A stretch of DNA of 64,000 nt from an uncultured Bacteroidia bacterium (GTDB lineage: Bacteria > Bacteroidota > Bacteroidia > Bacteroidales > UBA932): the NCBI GenBank assembly GCA_902801205.1, contig CADCHE010000001.1, forward strand, positions 62,001 to 126,000, given 5' to 3'. The translations under genes and the position numbers were made by a program. Under the pieces are notes generated by a model. The model made no database searches. It saw only the letters and a list, made by a program, of their open reading frames with translations, and was not told the DNA's origin. Of the stretch, positions 1 to 13,247 are shown piece by piece. Position 1 is the first letter of the stretch. Every line of letters begins with the position of its first letter.

Positions 1-918
1 GGCGACTTCGCTGCCTTCCAGGGAGACCGTGACGCCCCCCTTCACCAGGACGACTTGCGAATAATCATCCGTGGAATAGGAGGAGAGGTTGAACTGCGTG
101 CCGGTGACGCGGACGTCGAAATCCTTCGAACGGACGACGAAGGGCCTTCCGTCGTGGGCGACGTCGGCGAAGATCTCGCCGTCCACCTCGATCATGCGCG
201 TGTCGCCGGAGAACGTCTTCGGGTAGCGGACGGTCGTTCCGGCGTTGATTTTCAGGGTGGAACCGTCGGACAGGGTCAGCGAGGCCATCTTTCCGTAGGG
301 GACGATGATCCGGTTGAGTTCGACCTCCGGCAGGGCCGGCATCTCGATCTGCGGGACGGTGTCCTTCTTCGTTTCGCGCACGTTGCCGTCCACTTTGAGC
401 TGGCCTTGCGGGTTGTAATTGACATCCGGCTTGCTGCCTTCCAGTTCGATTTCCTGCCGGTCGGAAACGATGACGACATTGTCACTTTCCTGCGCCTGCG
501 TTACCAGGACGAAGCCGGGGTCAACCCGGATTTCCTTCGGCGCCCGGTTCTCCTGCTGCGGGAGGAGCAGGAAGAGGGAAAGGGCCGCTGCGGCGGCCTC
601 CAGGACGGTCCGCACGCTCTTCCAAAGGGCAATGTCTTTCCGGGAGGAGGCTTCGGCGGGGGCTGTGTCCGCTTCCGCGGCCGACGCCTCGATCCGGCGC
701 CAGGTCGCTTCCAGGTCTTCGCGTCCGGCGGCGGGAGCGCTGTTCTTCCAGCCGGTCAGGGCGAGGACGGCATCGGTATAGGTGTAGATGTCCAGTGCCC
801 CCGCGTCGATGAGGGCGTCCCAATAGCGCTTCGTCTCCGGTGTCGGGGAAAGGACGGAGCGGATGAACATCTCGTCTTTCAGGTAATCTTCAATCGAATA
901 TTTCTTGTAGTCGTTCAT
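1..918 (-). CDS. FecR-family anti-sigma factor (C-terminus beyond window edge)
   Basis: This is the first 306 residues of a FecR protein that runs off the left edge. The start ATG at 918 lies 18 nt after the stop of the ECF sigma gene. An N-terminal cytoplasmic part (about residues 1-112) would bind the sigma factor. A hydrophobic segment rich in Ala and Leu (about 114-130) would be the single inner-membrane helix. The periplasmic part carries the FecR signature: DGS, LKINAGT, VRYPKTF, GDTRMIEVDGE, a phenylalanine-rich FVV stretch and VTGTQFNLSSY. In this family FecR relays the state of an outer-membrane TonB-dependent transducer to FecI. The receptor gene would be expected beyond position 1. 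The family call is firm; the ligand is unknown. Confidence 0.93.
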   Translation of the reverse strand, partial: MNDYKKYSIEDYLKDEMFIRSVLSPTPETKRYWDALIDAGALDIYTYTDAVLALTGWKNSAPAAGREDLEATWRRIEASAAEADTAPAEASSRKDIALWKSVRTVLEAAAAALSLFLLLPQQENRAPKEIRVDPGFVLVTQAQESDNVVIVSDRQEIELEGSKPDVNYNPQGQLKVDGNVRETKKDTVPQIEMPALPEVELNRIIVPYGKMASLTLSDGSTLKINAGTTVRYPKTFSGDTRMIEVDGEIFADVAHDGRPFVVRSKDFDVRVTGTQFNLSSYSTDDYSQVVLVKGGVTVSLEGSEVA

Positions 919-936
919 TTTCTTTCTCTTCTGCGG

Positions 937-1458
937 TCAGCGGCTTTTTTCGACGGTTTCGCTCAGGAAGATCCTGCGCAGCTTGCCAACGGCCCTTCCG
1001 AACAGGTTCTGGGCCGACTGGCGCTCGATGGAGAGGTGCTCGGAGATCTCCTGGAAACTCATCCGCTCGACGAAGCGCAGGAACAGGATCTCCCGCTGGC
1101 GGTCCGTCAGGCACGAAATCATTTCCCTGGCCAGGGATTCCTGCATCCGGAGTTGCTCTTCACCGATGATCTTTTCTTCGATGGTTCCGATCTCCGGGAC
1201 ATTCACCTGGGACAGGTCGATGCGCCCCGGCCTGCCCTTCTTCATCTTGTACAGTTTGTACCGGAGCGATGCGAACAGGTAGTTCCTGGGATTCTCCGCC
1301 TTGGAAAAAGCTTCCATGTTGCGGTGGATGTCCAGGAACACTTCGTGCAGGGCGTCCTCGACCAGGCCCTTGTCCGGACAGATTTGCAATCCGTACGAAT
1401 AGAGCCGGTCGGCATATTGTTGGTATATGCCTTTCAGGGAGTGGTCCACTTTTTCCAT
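937..1458 (-). CDS. RNA polymerase ECF-type sigma factor (FecI-like, sigma-70 family)
   Basis: A 173-residue protein of the usual length for Bacteroidota ECF sigma factors. Region 2 is visible at about residues 8-75 (YADRLYSYGL, DALHEVFLDI, NPRNYLFASLRYKLY) and region 4 at about 112-165 (CLTDRQREILFLRFVERMSF followed by the EISEHLSIERQSAQNL recognition helix). It is the first gene of a pair with the downstream fecR gene, with an 18-nt gap, which is the standard sigma/anti-sigma arrangement. It probably drives a surface nutrient-uptake system lying outside the window. The upstream promoter region holds only a weak TATATTTC match. Confidence 0.93.
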   Translation of the reverse strand: MEKVDHSLKGIYQQYADRLYSYGLQICPDKGLVEDALHEVFLDIHRNMEAFSKAENPRNYLFASLRYKLYKMKKGRPGRIDLSQVNVPEIGTIEEKIIGEEQLRMQESLAREMISCLTDRQREILFLRFVERMSFQEISEHLSIERQSAQNLFGRAVGKLRRIFLSETVEKSR

Positions 1459-1538
1459 CTACTTATATTAGAGTCGGAAAACGTGGAAATATACTCATTT
1501 TTAGAAGATTTTTTTTTATTGGATGGAATATACGCACT

Positions 1539-1616
1539 GGCGGGCCTCCCCGGAACGGACATTCGCCCGGACAGGGATGCTCGAAGAGCAAGTTGGCCGT
1601 TCCGGGGAGGCCCGCC
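1539..1616 (-). terminator. Long 20-bp perfect inverted repeat, likely transcript-end hairpin
   Basis: The arms at 1539-1558 and 1597-1616 are perfect reverse complements (20 bp, GC-rich), separated by 38 nt. The spacer holds a small hairpin of its own (TGCTC gaa GAGCA, 1578-1590). The element begins 8 nt after the stop of the lipoprotein gene on the same strand and lies upstream of the sigma factor. It lacks the U-run of a standard intrinsic terminator, so a 3'-end stabilising structure is equally possible. Confidence 0.55.
1541..1574 (+). repeat. 34-nt dispersed imperfect repeat, copy 1
   Basis: This segment aligns without gaps to 35944-35977 with 28 of 34 identical positions, including a 15-nt exact core (CATTCGCCCGGACAG). 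Copy 1 overlaps one arm of the long inverted repeat. In both places the element sits just downstream of a minus-strand lipoprotein gene of the glycosidase type. Its origin is unknown. Confidence 0.45.
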
Positions 1617-1624
1617 TGGAGACG

Positions 1625-2842
1625 CTACAGCCGGAAGATGGCGCAGTCCCCCTCGGCCAGGTGCAGCGAATGCTCCCCCTTCTTCAACCGTCCGAGGCTT
1701 CCGTCGCGGTTCACCGTGCAGACGGCCTTCCGGAAGCCGATCCGGTAGTCGAACGCCTCGGTCAGGCTGCGGTTGACAAGGACCAGGTAGCGGTCGGCCC
1801 CATTGCGCAGTTGCGAGACGAGCAGCCCGTAGCCGCCGGTGTCCAGTACGGAAATGCCTTCCGGGAGGGTCTCCAGGGGCTTTACGCCGGCCGGCAGGTA
1901 TTTCCCGGAATGCGACAGGAAGGGCGGCTCCGTCCCTTCGGGCCAGGGAATGCCGATGTGCGAGACATCCTCCACCGTGGCACCGACGAAGACGCCGGCC
2001 CGGGCCTGCACCTCGGCGTTCATCTCCCGGACGATGTCATAGACCGGACTCTTCTCACCCGGGGGATTGACCGGGCCGTTTTCCTTCACGCCGGTTGAAT
2101 TCCAGTAAGTGAAGTACTGCAGGCACTGTGCCCCGTAGGCCAGGTTAGTGTACATCTGCAGCCGGAGAGAGGGGAGGGTCGGAACCGGATAGATCTCGTG
2201 GGCGGTCGACAGCGCGAAGGCCCAGAAGGGGATGCCGGCCTTGCGCGATTCCCGGGCGATGACCTCCAGGTTCTCCCACCAGGTCTGGCGGATGCCTTCG
2301 ACGGTGACGGGGTAGTAGTCGAAGGACAGCTGCGGCAGCGGTACCTGCCGGACGAATGCCTGGACGTATTCCTCGTACGTGCAGCCGAGGGCGGCGGGAT
2401 TCACATAGTTGGGGAAGAGGTTCAGGTATTGCGGGTGCTCCTTGTCCACGGCCGTGACCCGTGCGGAGAATGCAGCGAGGCCCGGGAAGTCGGCGACGAC
2501 CGGTTCATCCCGCAGGAAATAGCCGTACAGGGCCGGATGGCCTTTCACGGCCGCCACGACTTCTTCCGGCCGTTCGTACATTTCCGGGCAGGAATACATG
2601 ACCTTGATGCCGGTCTTCTCGCCCATCTCGAGGGCCTTCCAGCCGTCCTCCATGGATTTGATGTCGGAGAAACTGACCGTGAAACCGCAGTCTTTCAGCA
2701 TCTTGTGGTTCTCCTCCGTGAGGTACGGCACCGTGATGCTGTACCAGGCGAGGATGGGCATCTCCGCCTGCGGAAGGGGATGCGGCTGGCATCCGGAGAG
2801 CAGGGCCGTCAATACGGCCAGGAGGGTTATTATTCTATTCAT
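1625..2842 (-). CDS. Putative glycosidase-like lipoprotein (paralogue of the 20883 gene)
   Basis: A 405-residue lipoprotein. The start chosen is the ATG at 2842, because it begins a lipoprotein signal peptide with lipobox LLSGC (Cys18); the longer frame adds 28 residues before the signal. The mature part looks like a (beta/alpha)8 barrel with GYFLRDEP at about 108-114, FDYYPV, LQYFTYW and ARAGVFVG, and a small beta domain at the C-terminus. These motifs and the overall order are shared with the lipoprotein at 20883-22085, so the two are paralogues. Conserved acidic residues in barrel-strand contexts suggest a glycoside hydrolase, but I cannot assign a family or substrate. It stands alone behind its own promoter, with a large hairpin after the stop. 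Confidence 0.75.
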   Translation of the reverse strand: MNRIITLLAVLTALLSGCQPHPLPQAEMPILAWYSITVPYLTEENHKMLKDCGFTVSFSDIKSMEDGWKALEMGEKTGIKVMYSCPEMYERPEEVVAAVKGHPALYGYFLRDEPVVADFPGLAAFSARVTAVDKEHPQYLNLFPNYVNPAALGCTYEEYVQAFVRQVPLPQLSFDYYPVTVEGIRQTWWENLEVIARESRKAGIPFWAFALSTAHEIYPVPTLPSLRLQMYTNLAYGAQCLQYFTYWNSTGVKENGPVNPPGEKSPVYDIVREMNAEVQARAGVFVGATVEDVSHIGIPWPEGTEPPFLSHSGKYLPAGVKPLETLPEGISVLDTGGYGLLVSQLRNGADRYLVLVNRSLTEAFDYRIGFRKAVCTVNRDGSLGRLKKGEHSLHLAEGDCAIFRL

Positions 2843-2889
2843 TTTAAAATCTTTGGTAGCGTTCCATCCAGTGTGCCGTTTCATCTCCG

Positions 2890-2920
2890 GCAAGATAGTA
2901 AATCTATTTAAAACGGCAAA
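2890..2920 (-). promoter_or_regulatory. Bacteroidota-type promoter for the lipoprotein gene
   Basis: On the minus strand TTTG (2917-2920) is followed after 19 nt by TATCTTGC (2890-2897), close to the primary sigma consensus TTTG-N19-TAnnTTTG. It predicts a leader of about 40 nt before the ATG at 2842. Confidence 0.5.
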
Positions 2921-2928
2921 GGACAACG

Positions 2929-2964
2929 AAAAAACGGGGCGGAGACCCGCAGGTCATCCGTCCC
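2929..2964 (-). terminator. Intrinsic terminator after rpoC
   Basis: On the minus strand, GGGACGGA (2957-2964) pairs with TCCGCCCC (2936-2943), 8 positions with one mismatch, followed by GTTTTTT (2929-2935). It lies about 30 nt after the rpoC stop and ends the ribosomal protein/RNA polymerase transcript. Confidence 0.75.
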
Positions 2965-2990
2965 GTCTTCTTCGTGTTTAGGACCGGGCT

Positions 2991-7196
<4,206 letters not shown>

Positions 7197-7224
7197 ATTC
7201 GTTTGCAGTCTATTGTTCTTGAAA

Positions 7225-8499
7225 CTAATCCAACGTGACCTTCAGTCCCAGGCCCCGGAGCTCGTGCAGCAGCACGTTGAGGGACTCGGGGATGCCCGGC
7301 GAGGGCATCGGGTCGCCCTTCACGATAGCCTCGTACGTCTTGGAGCGTCCCGTCACGTCGTCCGACTTGACGGTGAGGATCTCCTGGAGGATGTTCGCGG
7401 CGCCGAAGGCTTCGAGCGCCCAGACTTCCATCTCTCCGAAACGCTGGCCGCCGAACTGCGCCTTACCGCCCAGCGGCTGCTGGGTGATGAGGGAGTACGG
7501 ACCGATGGAACGCGCGTGCATCTTGTCGTCGACCATGTGGCCGAGCTTGATCATGTAGATGACGCCCACCGTGGCAGGCTGGTCGAACCGGTCGCCCGTG
7601 CCGCCGTCGCGCAGCCACGTCTTGCCGTACTGCGGGACACCGGCCTTGGCGGTGTAGTCGCTGATCTCGTCGATCGACGCACCGTCGAAGATCGGGGTGC
7701 TGAATTTCAGGCCGAGTTTCGAGCCGGCCCAGCCGAGGACCGTTTCATAGATCTGGCCGAGGTTCATTCGGGAAGGCACGCCCAGCGGGTTCAGGACGAT
7801 GTCGACGGGGGTTCCGTCCTCGAGGAAAGGCATGTCCTCCCTGCGGACGATCTTCGCGACGATACCCTTGTTTCCGTGGCGTCCCGCCATCTTGTCACCG
7901 ACGGTGATCTTTCTCTTCTTGGCGATATAGACTTTGGCCATCTGCATCACGCCGTTCGGCAGCTCGTCACCGACCTTGATCTTGTCCATCTCCCGCTTGG
8001 CCTTCGCTTCGGCCACCTTGTAGGTGATGCAGTAGTTGTTGATCAGGTCCTGGATCAGGGCGTTCGTGCCCTTCTCCGTCGTCCACTTGCTGGAATTGAC
8101 GTTCTGGTAGTCGATGCCCTCCAGGGCTTCGGAGGTGATCTCCTTGCCCTTGGCGATGATCTCGACGCCGTACAGGTCGCTGATGCCGGCGCACTTCTTG
8201 CCCTTGACGAGCACCGCGAGGCGGCCCAGGAAGTCGGCCTTCAGCTTCGCAGCCTTCTTGTCGAAGTCCTCCTGGATGGCATCCTGGCGGGCTTTCTGGT
8301 CGGACTTCGCGGAGCGGCGGTTGCCCTCCTTGGAAGCCTTGGCGTACAGGGCGGTCTTGATGACGGTACCGCTCAGCGAAGGGTTCGCCTTCAGGGAAGC
8401 GTCCTTCACATCGCCGGCCTTGTCACCGAAGATGGCCTTGAGGAGCTTCTCTTCCGGGGAAGGATCGCTCTCGCCCTTCGGGGTGATCTTGCCGATCAT
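7225..8499 (-). CDS. rpoB: DNA-directed RNA polymerase subunit beta, C-terminal part (frame broken)
   Basis: This frame carries the last 424 residues of RpoB, from [20 protein letters not shown] to the C-terminal GLKVTLD. It includes the AGRHGNKG and PLGVPSRMN motifs and the C-terminal clamp-contacting region. It lies one base out of frame with the upstream part (8496-11018). The last in-frame ATG after the break (8499-8497) overlaps the upstream TGA as ATGA, which would allow coupled translation if the split were real. Compared with other Bacteroidota RpoB, about seven to nine residues of the conserved stretch between GI and GDIMIGK are missing at the junction. The whole gene spans 7225-11018. 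A sequence or assembly error is the simplest explanation. Confidence 0.93.
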   Translation of the reverse strand: MIGKITPKGESDPSPEEKLLKAIFGDKAGDVKDASLKANPSLSGTVIKTALYAKASKEGNRRSAKSDQKARQDAIQEDFDKKAAKLKADFLGRLAVLVKGKKCAGISDLYGVEIIAKGKEITSEALEGIDYQNVNSSKWTTEKGTNALIQDLINNYCITYKVAEAKAKREMDKIKVGDELPNGVMQMAKVYIAKKRKITVGDKMAGRHGNKGIVAKIVRREDMPFLEDGTPVDIVLNPLGVPSRMNLGQIYETVLGWAGSKLGLKFSTPIFDGASIDEISDYTAKAGVPQYGKTWLRDGGTGDRFDQPATVGVIYMIKLGHMVDDKMHARSIGPYSLITQQPLGGKAQFGGQRFGEMEVWALEAFGAANILQEILTVKSDDVTGRSKTYEAIVKGDPMPSPGIPESLNVLLHELRGLGLKVTLD

Positions 8500-11018
8500 G
8501 ATGTCACCGTGATGCCCTGGCGGTCGAGGTCCTTGGTGGCATCCTCGCTGACGTTCGGGATATCGGAGGTGAGTTCCTCCATGCCGCGCTTGGTGTCGCG
8601 GACCTCCGTCAGGTACTCGTCCACGTGGACGGAAGTGAGGATGTCCCACTTGACCATCTCTTCGGAGAGCACGATCGCGTCCTCGTAGTTGTAACCCTTC
8701 CAAGGCATGAAGGCGACCATCAGGTTGCGTCCGAGGGCGAGTTCGCCGCCCTGGGTCGCGTAACCCTCGGTGAGCACCTGGCCCTTCTCCACCTTGTCGC
8801 CCTTGCGGACGATCGGCTTCAGGGAGACCGTCGTGCTCTGGTTCGTCCTCCGGTAGATCGGAAGCGTGTACACCGTCTCTTCGGGAGCGAAGCTGACGAA
8901 CTTCTCGTCATCCGTGCGGTCGTATTTGATGCGGATTTCGCGGGCATCCACGTATGTGACGGTACCCTTGCGTTCCGCGATGAACTGCGTGCGGGAGTCC
9001 AGGCAGACCCTTTCCTCCAGGCCGGTGCCCACGATGGGGGATTCCGGGGAGAGGAGCGGGACGGCCTGGCGCATCATGTTCGCGCCCATCAGCGCGCGGT
9101 GCGCATCGTCGTGCTCCAGGAAGGGGATCAGGGAGGCGGCGACGGAAGCCATCTGGTTCGGCGCCACGTCCATGTAGTTCACCTCTTCCTTGGAAACGAC
9201 CGGGAAGTCGGCCTCGAGGCGGCACTGGATACGGTCGTCCAGGATGGTGCCGTCGTCGGCGATCTTCACGTTCGCGAGGGAGACCAGCTTGTCCTCCTCT
9301 TCCTCTGCGGTCATGTAGTGCCAGCCCTTGTCGGTCAGGTTCACCTTGCCGTCCTTCACGTCACGGTAGGGGGTCTCGATGAAACCGAGGGAGTTGATGC
9401 GGGCGTACACGCACAGGGAGGAGATCAGACCGATGTTCGGGCCTTCCGGCGACTCGATCGGGCAGAGGCGTCCGTAGTGCGTGTAGTGCACGTCGCGGAC
9501 CTCGAATCCGGCGCGGTCGCGGGACAGACCGCCCGGGCCGAGCGCGGAGAGACGGCGCTTGTGCGTGATCTCCGCCAGGGGGTTGGTCTGGTCCATGAAC
9601 TGGGAGAGCTGGCTGGTGCCGAAGAACGAGTTGATCACGGAAGAGAGGGTCTTCGCGTTGATCAGGTCGGTCGGGCTGAACTGCTCGCTGTCGCGGACAT
9701 TCATCCGCTCGCGGATCGTCCGGGCCATGCGGGACAGGCCGACGCTGAACTGGTTGGCCAGCTGCTCGCCCACGGTGCGGACGCGGCGGTTGCTCAGGTG
9801 GTCGATGTCGTCCACCGTCGCCTTGGAGTTGATGAGCTGGATGAGATATTTGATGATCTCAATGATGTCGGTGTTGGTCAGCACGCGCACTTCCGGGTCC
9901 GTGTCCAGGCCCAGTTTCTTGTTCAGGCGGTACCGGCCCACGCTGCCCAGGTCGTAGCGCTTCTCCGAGAAGAAGAGCTTGTCGATGACATCCCTGGCCG
10001 TCGCCTCATCCGGCGGTTCGGAATTGCGGAGCTGTTTGTAGATGTAGTTGACGGCTTCGATTTCCGTGTTGGTCGGGTCTTTCTGCAGCGTGTTGAAGAT
10101 GATGGCGTACTCATTGGTGCTGGCCTCATCTTTCTGGAGGAGGATGGTCTTCACGTCCGCGTCTGCGAACTTGGCGATGGTCTCCTCGTCGAGGATCTCG
10201 CCGCGTTCGACGATCGGTACGGTACGTTCGATCGGGATGACCTCTCCCGTATCCTCATCCTCGAAATCTTCTGTCCAGGTCTTCAGGACTTTCGCGGCCA
10301 GTTTGCGGCCGGCGTTCTCCTTGAGGGCCTTGGGCGTGACCTTGATCTCATCGGCGAGCGAGAAGATATCGATGATATCCTTGTCGGAGTTGTATCCGAT
10401 CGCGCGCAGGAGCGTGGTCACAGGCAGCTTCTTCTTCCGGTCGATGTAGGCGTACATCACATTGTTGATGTCCGTCGCGAATTCGATCCACGATCCCTTG
10501 AAGGGGATGATGCGGGCCGAATACAGTTTGGTGCCGTTGGCGTGCATGCTCTGGTCGAAGAACACGCCCGGAGACCGGTGCAGCTGCGAAACGATGATTC
10601 TTTCCGATCCGTTGATGACAAAAGTGCCCGCAGGCGTCATGTAGGGGATGTTTCCCAGATAGACGTCCTGGACCCGGGTGTCAAAATCCTCGTGCTCGGG
10701 ATCGGTGCACGAAAGGCGGAGTTTTGCCTTCAGAGGAACATTGTAGGTAAGTCCTCTCTCAAGACACTCCTCGATCGAATACTGCGGAGGATCGATGAAA
10801 TAGTCGATGAACTCCAGTTTATAGTTGTTTCTTGTGTCTTCGATCGGGAAAATTTCCTGGAATACCTGGAACAGGCCTTCGTTCTTCCTGTTTTCAGGGG
10901 TGGTCTCCAGCTGGAAGAAATCTTTGAAGGATTTCAGCTGTACTTCCAGAAGGTCAGGATACTCCAGAATTTTTGATGTCGCGAACAGAACTCGCTTGTT
11001 ATGGGTCTTTTTTGACAT
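8496..11018 (-). CDS. rpoB: DNA-directed RNA polymerase subunit beta, N-terminal part (frame broken)
   Basis: The first 840 residues of RpoB, ending in four out-of-frame codons and a TGA at 8496-8498. The start MSKKTHNKR at 11018 is typical of the phylum. The rifampicin-binding cluster ([20 protein letters not shown], then [12 protein letters not shown]) has wild-type residues at the usual resistance positions, so no resistance change is visible. SPEGPNIGL and GYNYEDAI motifs are intact. The frame is lost after DLDRQGIT (about residue 837). The sequence beyond continues in the -1 frame as the 7225-8499 gene, with roughly 22-25 nt missing relative to family expectation. Cotranscribed after rplL across a strong hairpin. 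Confidence 0.95.
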   Translation of the reverse strand: MSKKTHNKRVLFATSKILEYPDLLEVQLKSFKDFFQLETTPENRKNEGLFQVFQEIFPIEDTRNNYKLEFIDYFIDPPQYSIEECLERGLTYNVPLKAKLRLSCTDPEHEDFDTRVQDVYLGNIPYMTPAGTFVINGSERIIVSQLHRSPGVFFDQSMHANGTKLYSARIIPFKGSWIEFATDINNVMYAYIDRKKKLPVTTLLRAIGYNSDKDIIDIFSLADEIKVTPKALKENAGRKLAAKVLKTWTEDFEDEDTGEVIPIERTVPIVERGEILDEETIAKFADADVKTILLQKDEASTNEYAIIFNTLQKDPTNTEIEAVNYIYKQLRNSEPPDEATARDVIDKLFFSEKRYDLGSVGRYRLNKKLGLDTDPEVRVLTNTDIIEIIKYLIQLINSKATVDDIDHLSNRRVRTVGEQLANQFSVGLSRMARTIRERMNVRDSEQFSPTDLINAKTLSSVINSFFGTSQLSQFMDQTNPLAEITHKRRLSALGPGGLSRDRAGFEVRDVHYTHYGRLCPIESPEGPNIGLISSLCVYARINSLGFIETPYRDVKDGKVNLTDKGWHYMTAEEEEDKLVSLANVKIADDGTILDDRIQCRLEADFPVVSKEEVNYMDVAPNQMASVAASLIPFLEHDDAHRALMGANMMRQAVPLLSPESPIVGTGLEERVCLDSRTQFIAERKGTVTYVDAREIRIKYDRTDDEKFVSFAPEETVYTLPIYRRTNQSTTVSLKPIVRKGDKVEKGQVLTEGYATQGGELALGRNLMVAFMPWKGYNYEDAIVLSEEMVKWDILTSVHVDEYLTEVRDTKRGMEELTSDIPNVSEDATKDLDRQGITVTS

Positions 11019-11055
11019 ATTCTGCCTTTAGGAAATGGAGAAAAACTTAATACGA

Positions 11056-11090
11056 CAAAAAGGTTTAGAGCCGTCTGCGGCTCTAAACCT
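11056..11090 (-). terminator. Hairpin with U-run between rplL and rpoB (likely attenuator)
   Basis: The arms 11061-11073 and 11078-11090 form a perfect 13-bp stem with a TCTG/CAGA tetraloop. On the minus strand the stem is followed by TTTTTGTCG. It sits 29 nt after the rplL stop and about 40 nt before rpoB. A partial terminator in this position is known in other bacteria and sets the ratio of ribosomal proteins to RNA polymerase. No separate rpoB promoter was seen. Confidence 0.75.
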
Positions 11091-11119
11091 GAGTGTATTC
11101 CCGCCAGGGGAAGCTGTGG

Positions 11120-11494
11120 TTATTTAACCTCAACTTCGGCGCCTGCCTCTTCGAGGGCAGCCTTGAGTTGCTCAGCTTCAGCCTTGGAGACTTTCTCCTT
11201 CACGGTCGCCGGGGCACCGTCGACCAGATCCTTGGCTTCCTTCAGACCGAGACCGAGAGCTTCCTTGACGGCCTTGATGACCTGAAGCTTGGCCTGACCG
11301 GCGGAGGTGAGGACCACGTCGAATTCAGTCTGCTCCGCAGGGGCGGCATCGCCGGCGGCGGCAGGACCAGCGACTGCAACAGCGGCGGCCGCGGGCTTGA
11401 TACCATATTCTTCCTCGAGAACCTTAGCGAGTTCCTGAACGTCTTTCACAGAGAGGTTTACCAACTCTTCTGCAAGTGCTTTAACATCTGCCAT
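11120..11494 (-). CDS. rplL: 50S ribosomal protein L7/L12
   Basis: A 124-residue stalk protein. An N-terminal dimerisation helix ([21 protein letters not shown]) is followed by an Ala/Pro-rich hinge (about 36-55). The globular C-terminal domain has the factor-binding stretch [20 protein letters not shown]. Multiple copies bind L10 and recruit the translation GTPases, including the EF-Tu encoded upstream. It is the last ribosomal gene before the rplL-rpoB hairpin. Confidence 0.98.
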   Translation of the reverse strand: MADVKALAEELVNLSVKDVQELAKVLEEEYGIKPAAAAVAVAGPAAAGDAAPAEQTEFDVVLTSAGQAKLQVIKAVKEALGLGLKEAKDLVDGAPATVKEKVSKAEAEQLKAALEEAGAEVEVK

Positions 11495-11524
11495 AATTGT
11501 AAATTTTTAAATTGTTATTGTTTG

Positions 11525-12055
11525 TTATTTTTCTTCTTTTTCGGACAGGGTCTTCACGATGCCAGCAATCGTGCTTCCCGCATTCTGAAGGGCGGAGATG
11601 ACGTTGCGTGCAGGAGACTGGAGGAGAGCGACGATGTCGGCGATGAGCTCTTCCCTGGACTTGATGGCGCAGAGGATGTCGAGCTTGTCTTCTCCGATGA
11701 AGGCGCATTCCTGGACGTACGCACCCTTGAGGACCGGCTTGGCCATGCCGTCACCCTGGAGCTTCTTGATGAGCTTGGCAGGAGCGTTCGGGGCCTCGCA
11801 ATACATGATCGCGGTGTTGCCGACGAGGGTGGGGAGGATATTCATCATCTCTTCGTTGCCGAGGGTCTTGACGACGTGGGAGAACAGGGTGTTCTTCACG
11901 ACGGTCAGCTTGATCTTCTCGTCGAAGCAGGCGCGGCGAAGCTTGACAGTGTCTTCGGCGTTCAGGCCGGAGATGTCCGTGATGTAGAAATTCGGATACT
12001 GCTTCAGCTGCTCGGAGATACTCTCGATGATCTGTTCTTTCAATTCTCTTTTCAT
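11525..12055 (-). CDS. rplJ: 50S ribosomal protein L10
   Basis: A 176-residue L10 of normal length. The N-terminal rRNA-binding domain (MKRELKEQIIESISEQLKQ, then YITDISGLNAEDTVKLRR) is followed by a C-terminal helix that binds L7/L12 dimers. The gene lies 15 nt downstream of rplA and 30 nt upstream of rplL. The gap before rplJ is too short to hold the classical L10 leader, so any autoregulation must act elsewhere in the operon. Confidence 0.98.
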   Translation of the reverse strand: MKRELKEQIIESISEQLKQYPNFYITDISGLNAEDTVKLRRACFDEKIKLTVVKNTLFSHVVKTLGNEEMMNILPTLVGNTAIMYCEAPNAPAKLIKKLQGDGMAKPVLKGAYVQECAFIGEDKLDILCAIKSREELIADIVALLQSPARNVISALQNAGSTIAGIVKTLSEKEEK

Positions 12056-12070
12056 AATGCGATCTCCTTT

Positions 12071-12778
12071 TTATTCGGCGCTGCCGCTGATGAATGCTTT
12101 GGTATCGATCTTGATGCCGGGGCTCATGGTCGTGCAGAGCGCGGCACCCTTCATGTAGGTACCCTTGAGGGTCTGAGGCTTCAGTTTCAGCACTTCGTTC
12201 AGGAAAGCCGTCGCGTTTTCGACGAGCTGTTCGGGGGTGAAGGAAATTTTGCCGATCCCGGCGTGGATGATACCGGTCTTGTCGACTTTGAAGTCGATCT
12301 TACCGGCCTTGACCGCCTTGACCGCGGCACCGACCTCCATCGTGACGGTTCCGGTCTTGGGGTTCGGCATGAGGCCTCTCGGACCGAGGATGCGGCCGAG
12401 CGCACCGACCTTGGCCATCACGGAAGGGGTGCAGATGATGACATCCACATCGGTCCATCCAGCCTTGATCTTGTCGACATATTCGTCGAGACCCACGTAG
12501 TCCGCACCGGCTTCCTTCGCCTCATTCTCCTTGTCCGGAGTACAGAGGACGAGCACGCGGACGGTCTTGCCCGTTCCATGGGGAAGGGTGACAACGCCAC
12601 GGATCATCTGGTTGGCTTTGCGGGGGTCGACGCCCAGGTTGGTCGAAATCTCGACCGTCGCATCGAATTTGGTGTAAGTAATGTCCTTCAGGAGTTCACA
12701 GGCCTGGGTAAGCGTGTACAGCTTGGAAGCGTCGTATTTTTCAGCGACCGCTTTCTGGTTTTTCGTCAATCTGCTCAT
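12071..12778 (-). CDS. rplA: 50S ribosomal protein L1
   Basis: A 235-residue L1, the mobile stalk protein that helps release the E-site tRNA. The family signature around [20 protein letters not shown] is intact, as are the N-terminal [20 protein letters not shown] and the C-terminal [11 protein letters not shown]. Directly downstream of rplK with a 15-nt gap, as in most bacteria. Confidence 0.98.
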   Translation of the reverse strand: MSRLTKNQKAVAEKYDASKLYTLTQACELLKDITYTKFDATVEISTNLGVDPRKANQMIRGVVTLPHGTGKTVRVLVLCTPDKENEAKEAGADYVGLDEYVDKIKAGWTDVDVIICTPSVMAKVGALGRILGPRGLMPNPKTGTVTMEVGAAVKAVKAGKIDFKVDKTGIIHAGIGKISFTPEQLVENATAFLNEVLKLKPQTLKGTYMKGAALCTTMSPGIKIDTKAFISGSAE

Positions 12779-12793
12779 GTTGCGTGTGAATTT

Positions 12794-13237
12794 TTAAAGG
12801 TCCTGAGGAAATTCTCCGGTAACTTTGATACCCATGCTCCGCGCCGTACCCGCGACCATCTTCATGGCGGATGCGAGGGTGAAGGCGTTCAAGTCGGGCA
12901 TCTTGCCTTCGGCGATGGTCTTCACCTGGTCCCAGGTGATGGAGGCCACCTTCGTCCGGTTCGGCTGTCCCGAGCCCTTCTGCACCTTGGCGGCTTCCTT
13001 GAGGGAGATGGCCACCGGGGGCTGCTTGACTTCGAACTTGAAGGACTTGTCGGAAAAGACCGTAATGACGACCGGCAGGATCTTGCCGGCGGAAGCCTGC
13101 GTCGCAGCGTTGAACTGCTTGCAGAAGTCCATGATGTTAAGGCCTTTGGAACCGAGAGCCGGTCCTACCGGAGGCGCTGGATTGGCAGCTCCTGCTTTGA
13201 TCTGGAGCTTGATGAATCCGGTAACTTCTTTTGCCAT
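12794..13237 (-). CDS. rplK: 50S ribosomal protein L11
   Basis: A 147-residue L11. The Pro-rich N-terminal domain ([20 protein letters not shown]) and the C-terminal rRNA-binding domain ([20 protein letters not shown]) are both present. L11 forms the base of the GTPase-associated centre. It sits 10 nt downstream of nusG. Confidence 0.98.
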   Translation of the reverse strand: MAKEVTGFIKLQIKAGAANPAPPVGPALGSKGLNIMDFCKQFNAATQASAGKILPVVITVFSDKSFKFEVKQPPVAISLKEAAKVQKGSGQPNRTKVASITWDQVKTIAEGKMPDLNAFTLASAMKMVAGTARSMGIKVTGEFPQDL

Positions 13238-13247
13238 AATGTGTTAC

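Noticed and set aside
55-1776. A 573-residue plus-strand frame opposite fecR and the sigma factor
   Set aside because: Antisense to two well-supported genes; composition of a shadow.
9550-9720. Rifampicin-resistance substitutions in RpoB
   Set aside because: The cluster region has the usual wild-type residues.
8625-10976. A 783-residue plus-strand frame opposite rpoB
   Set aside because: Shadow of rpoB with biased composition and no motifs.
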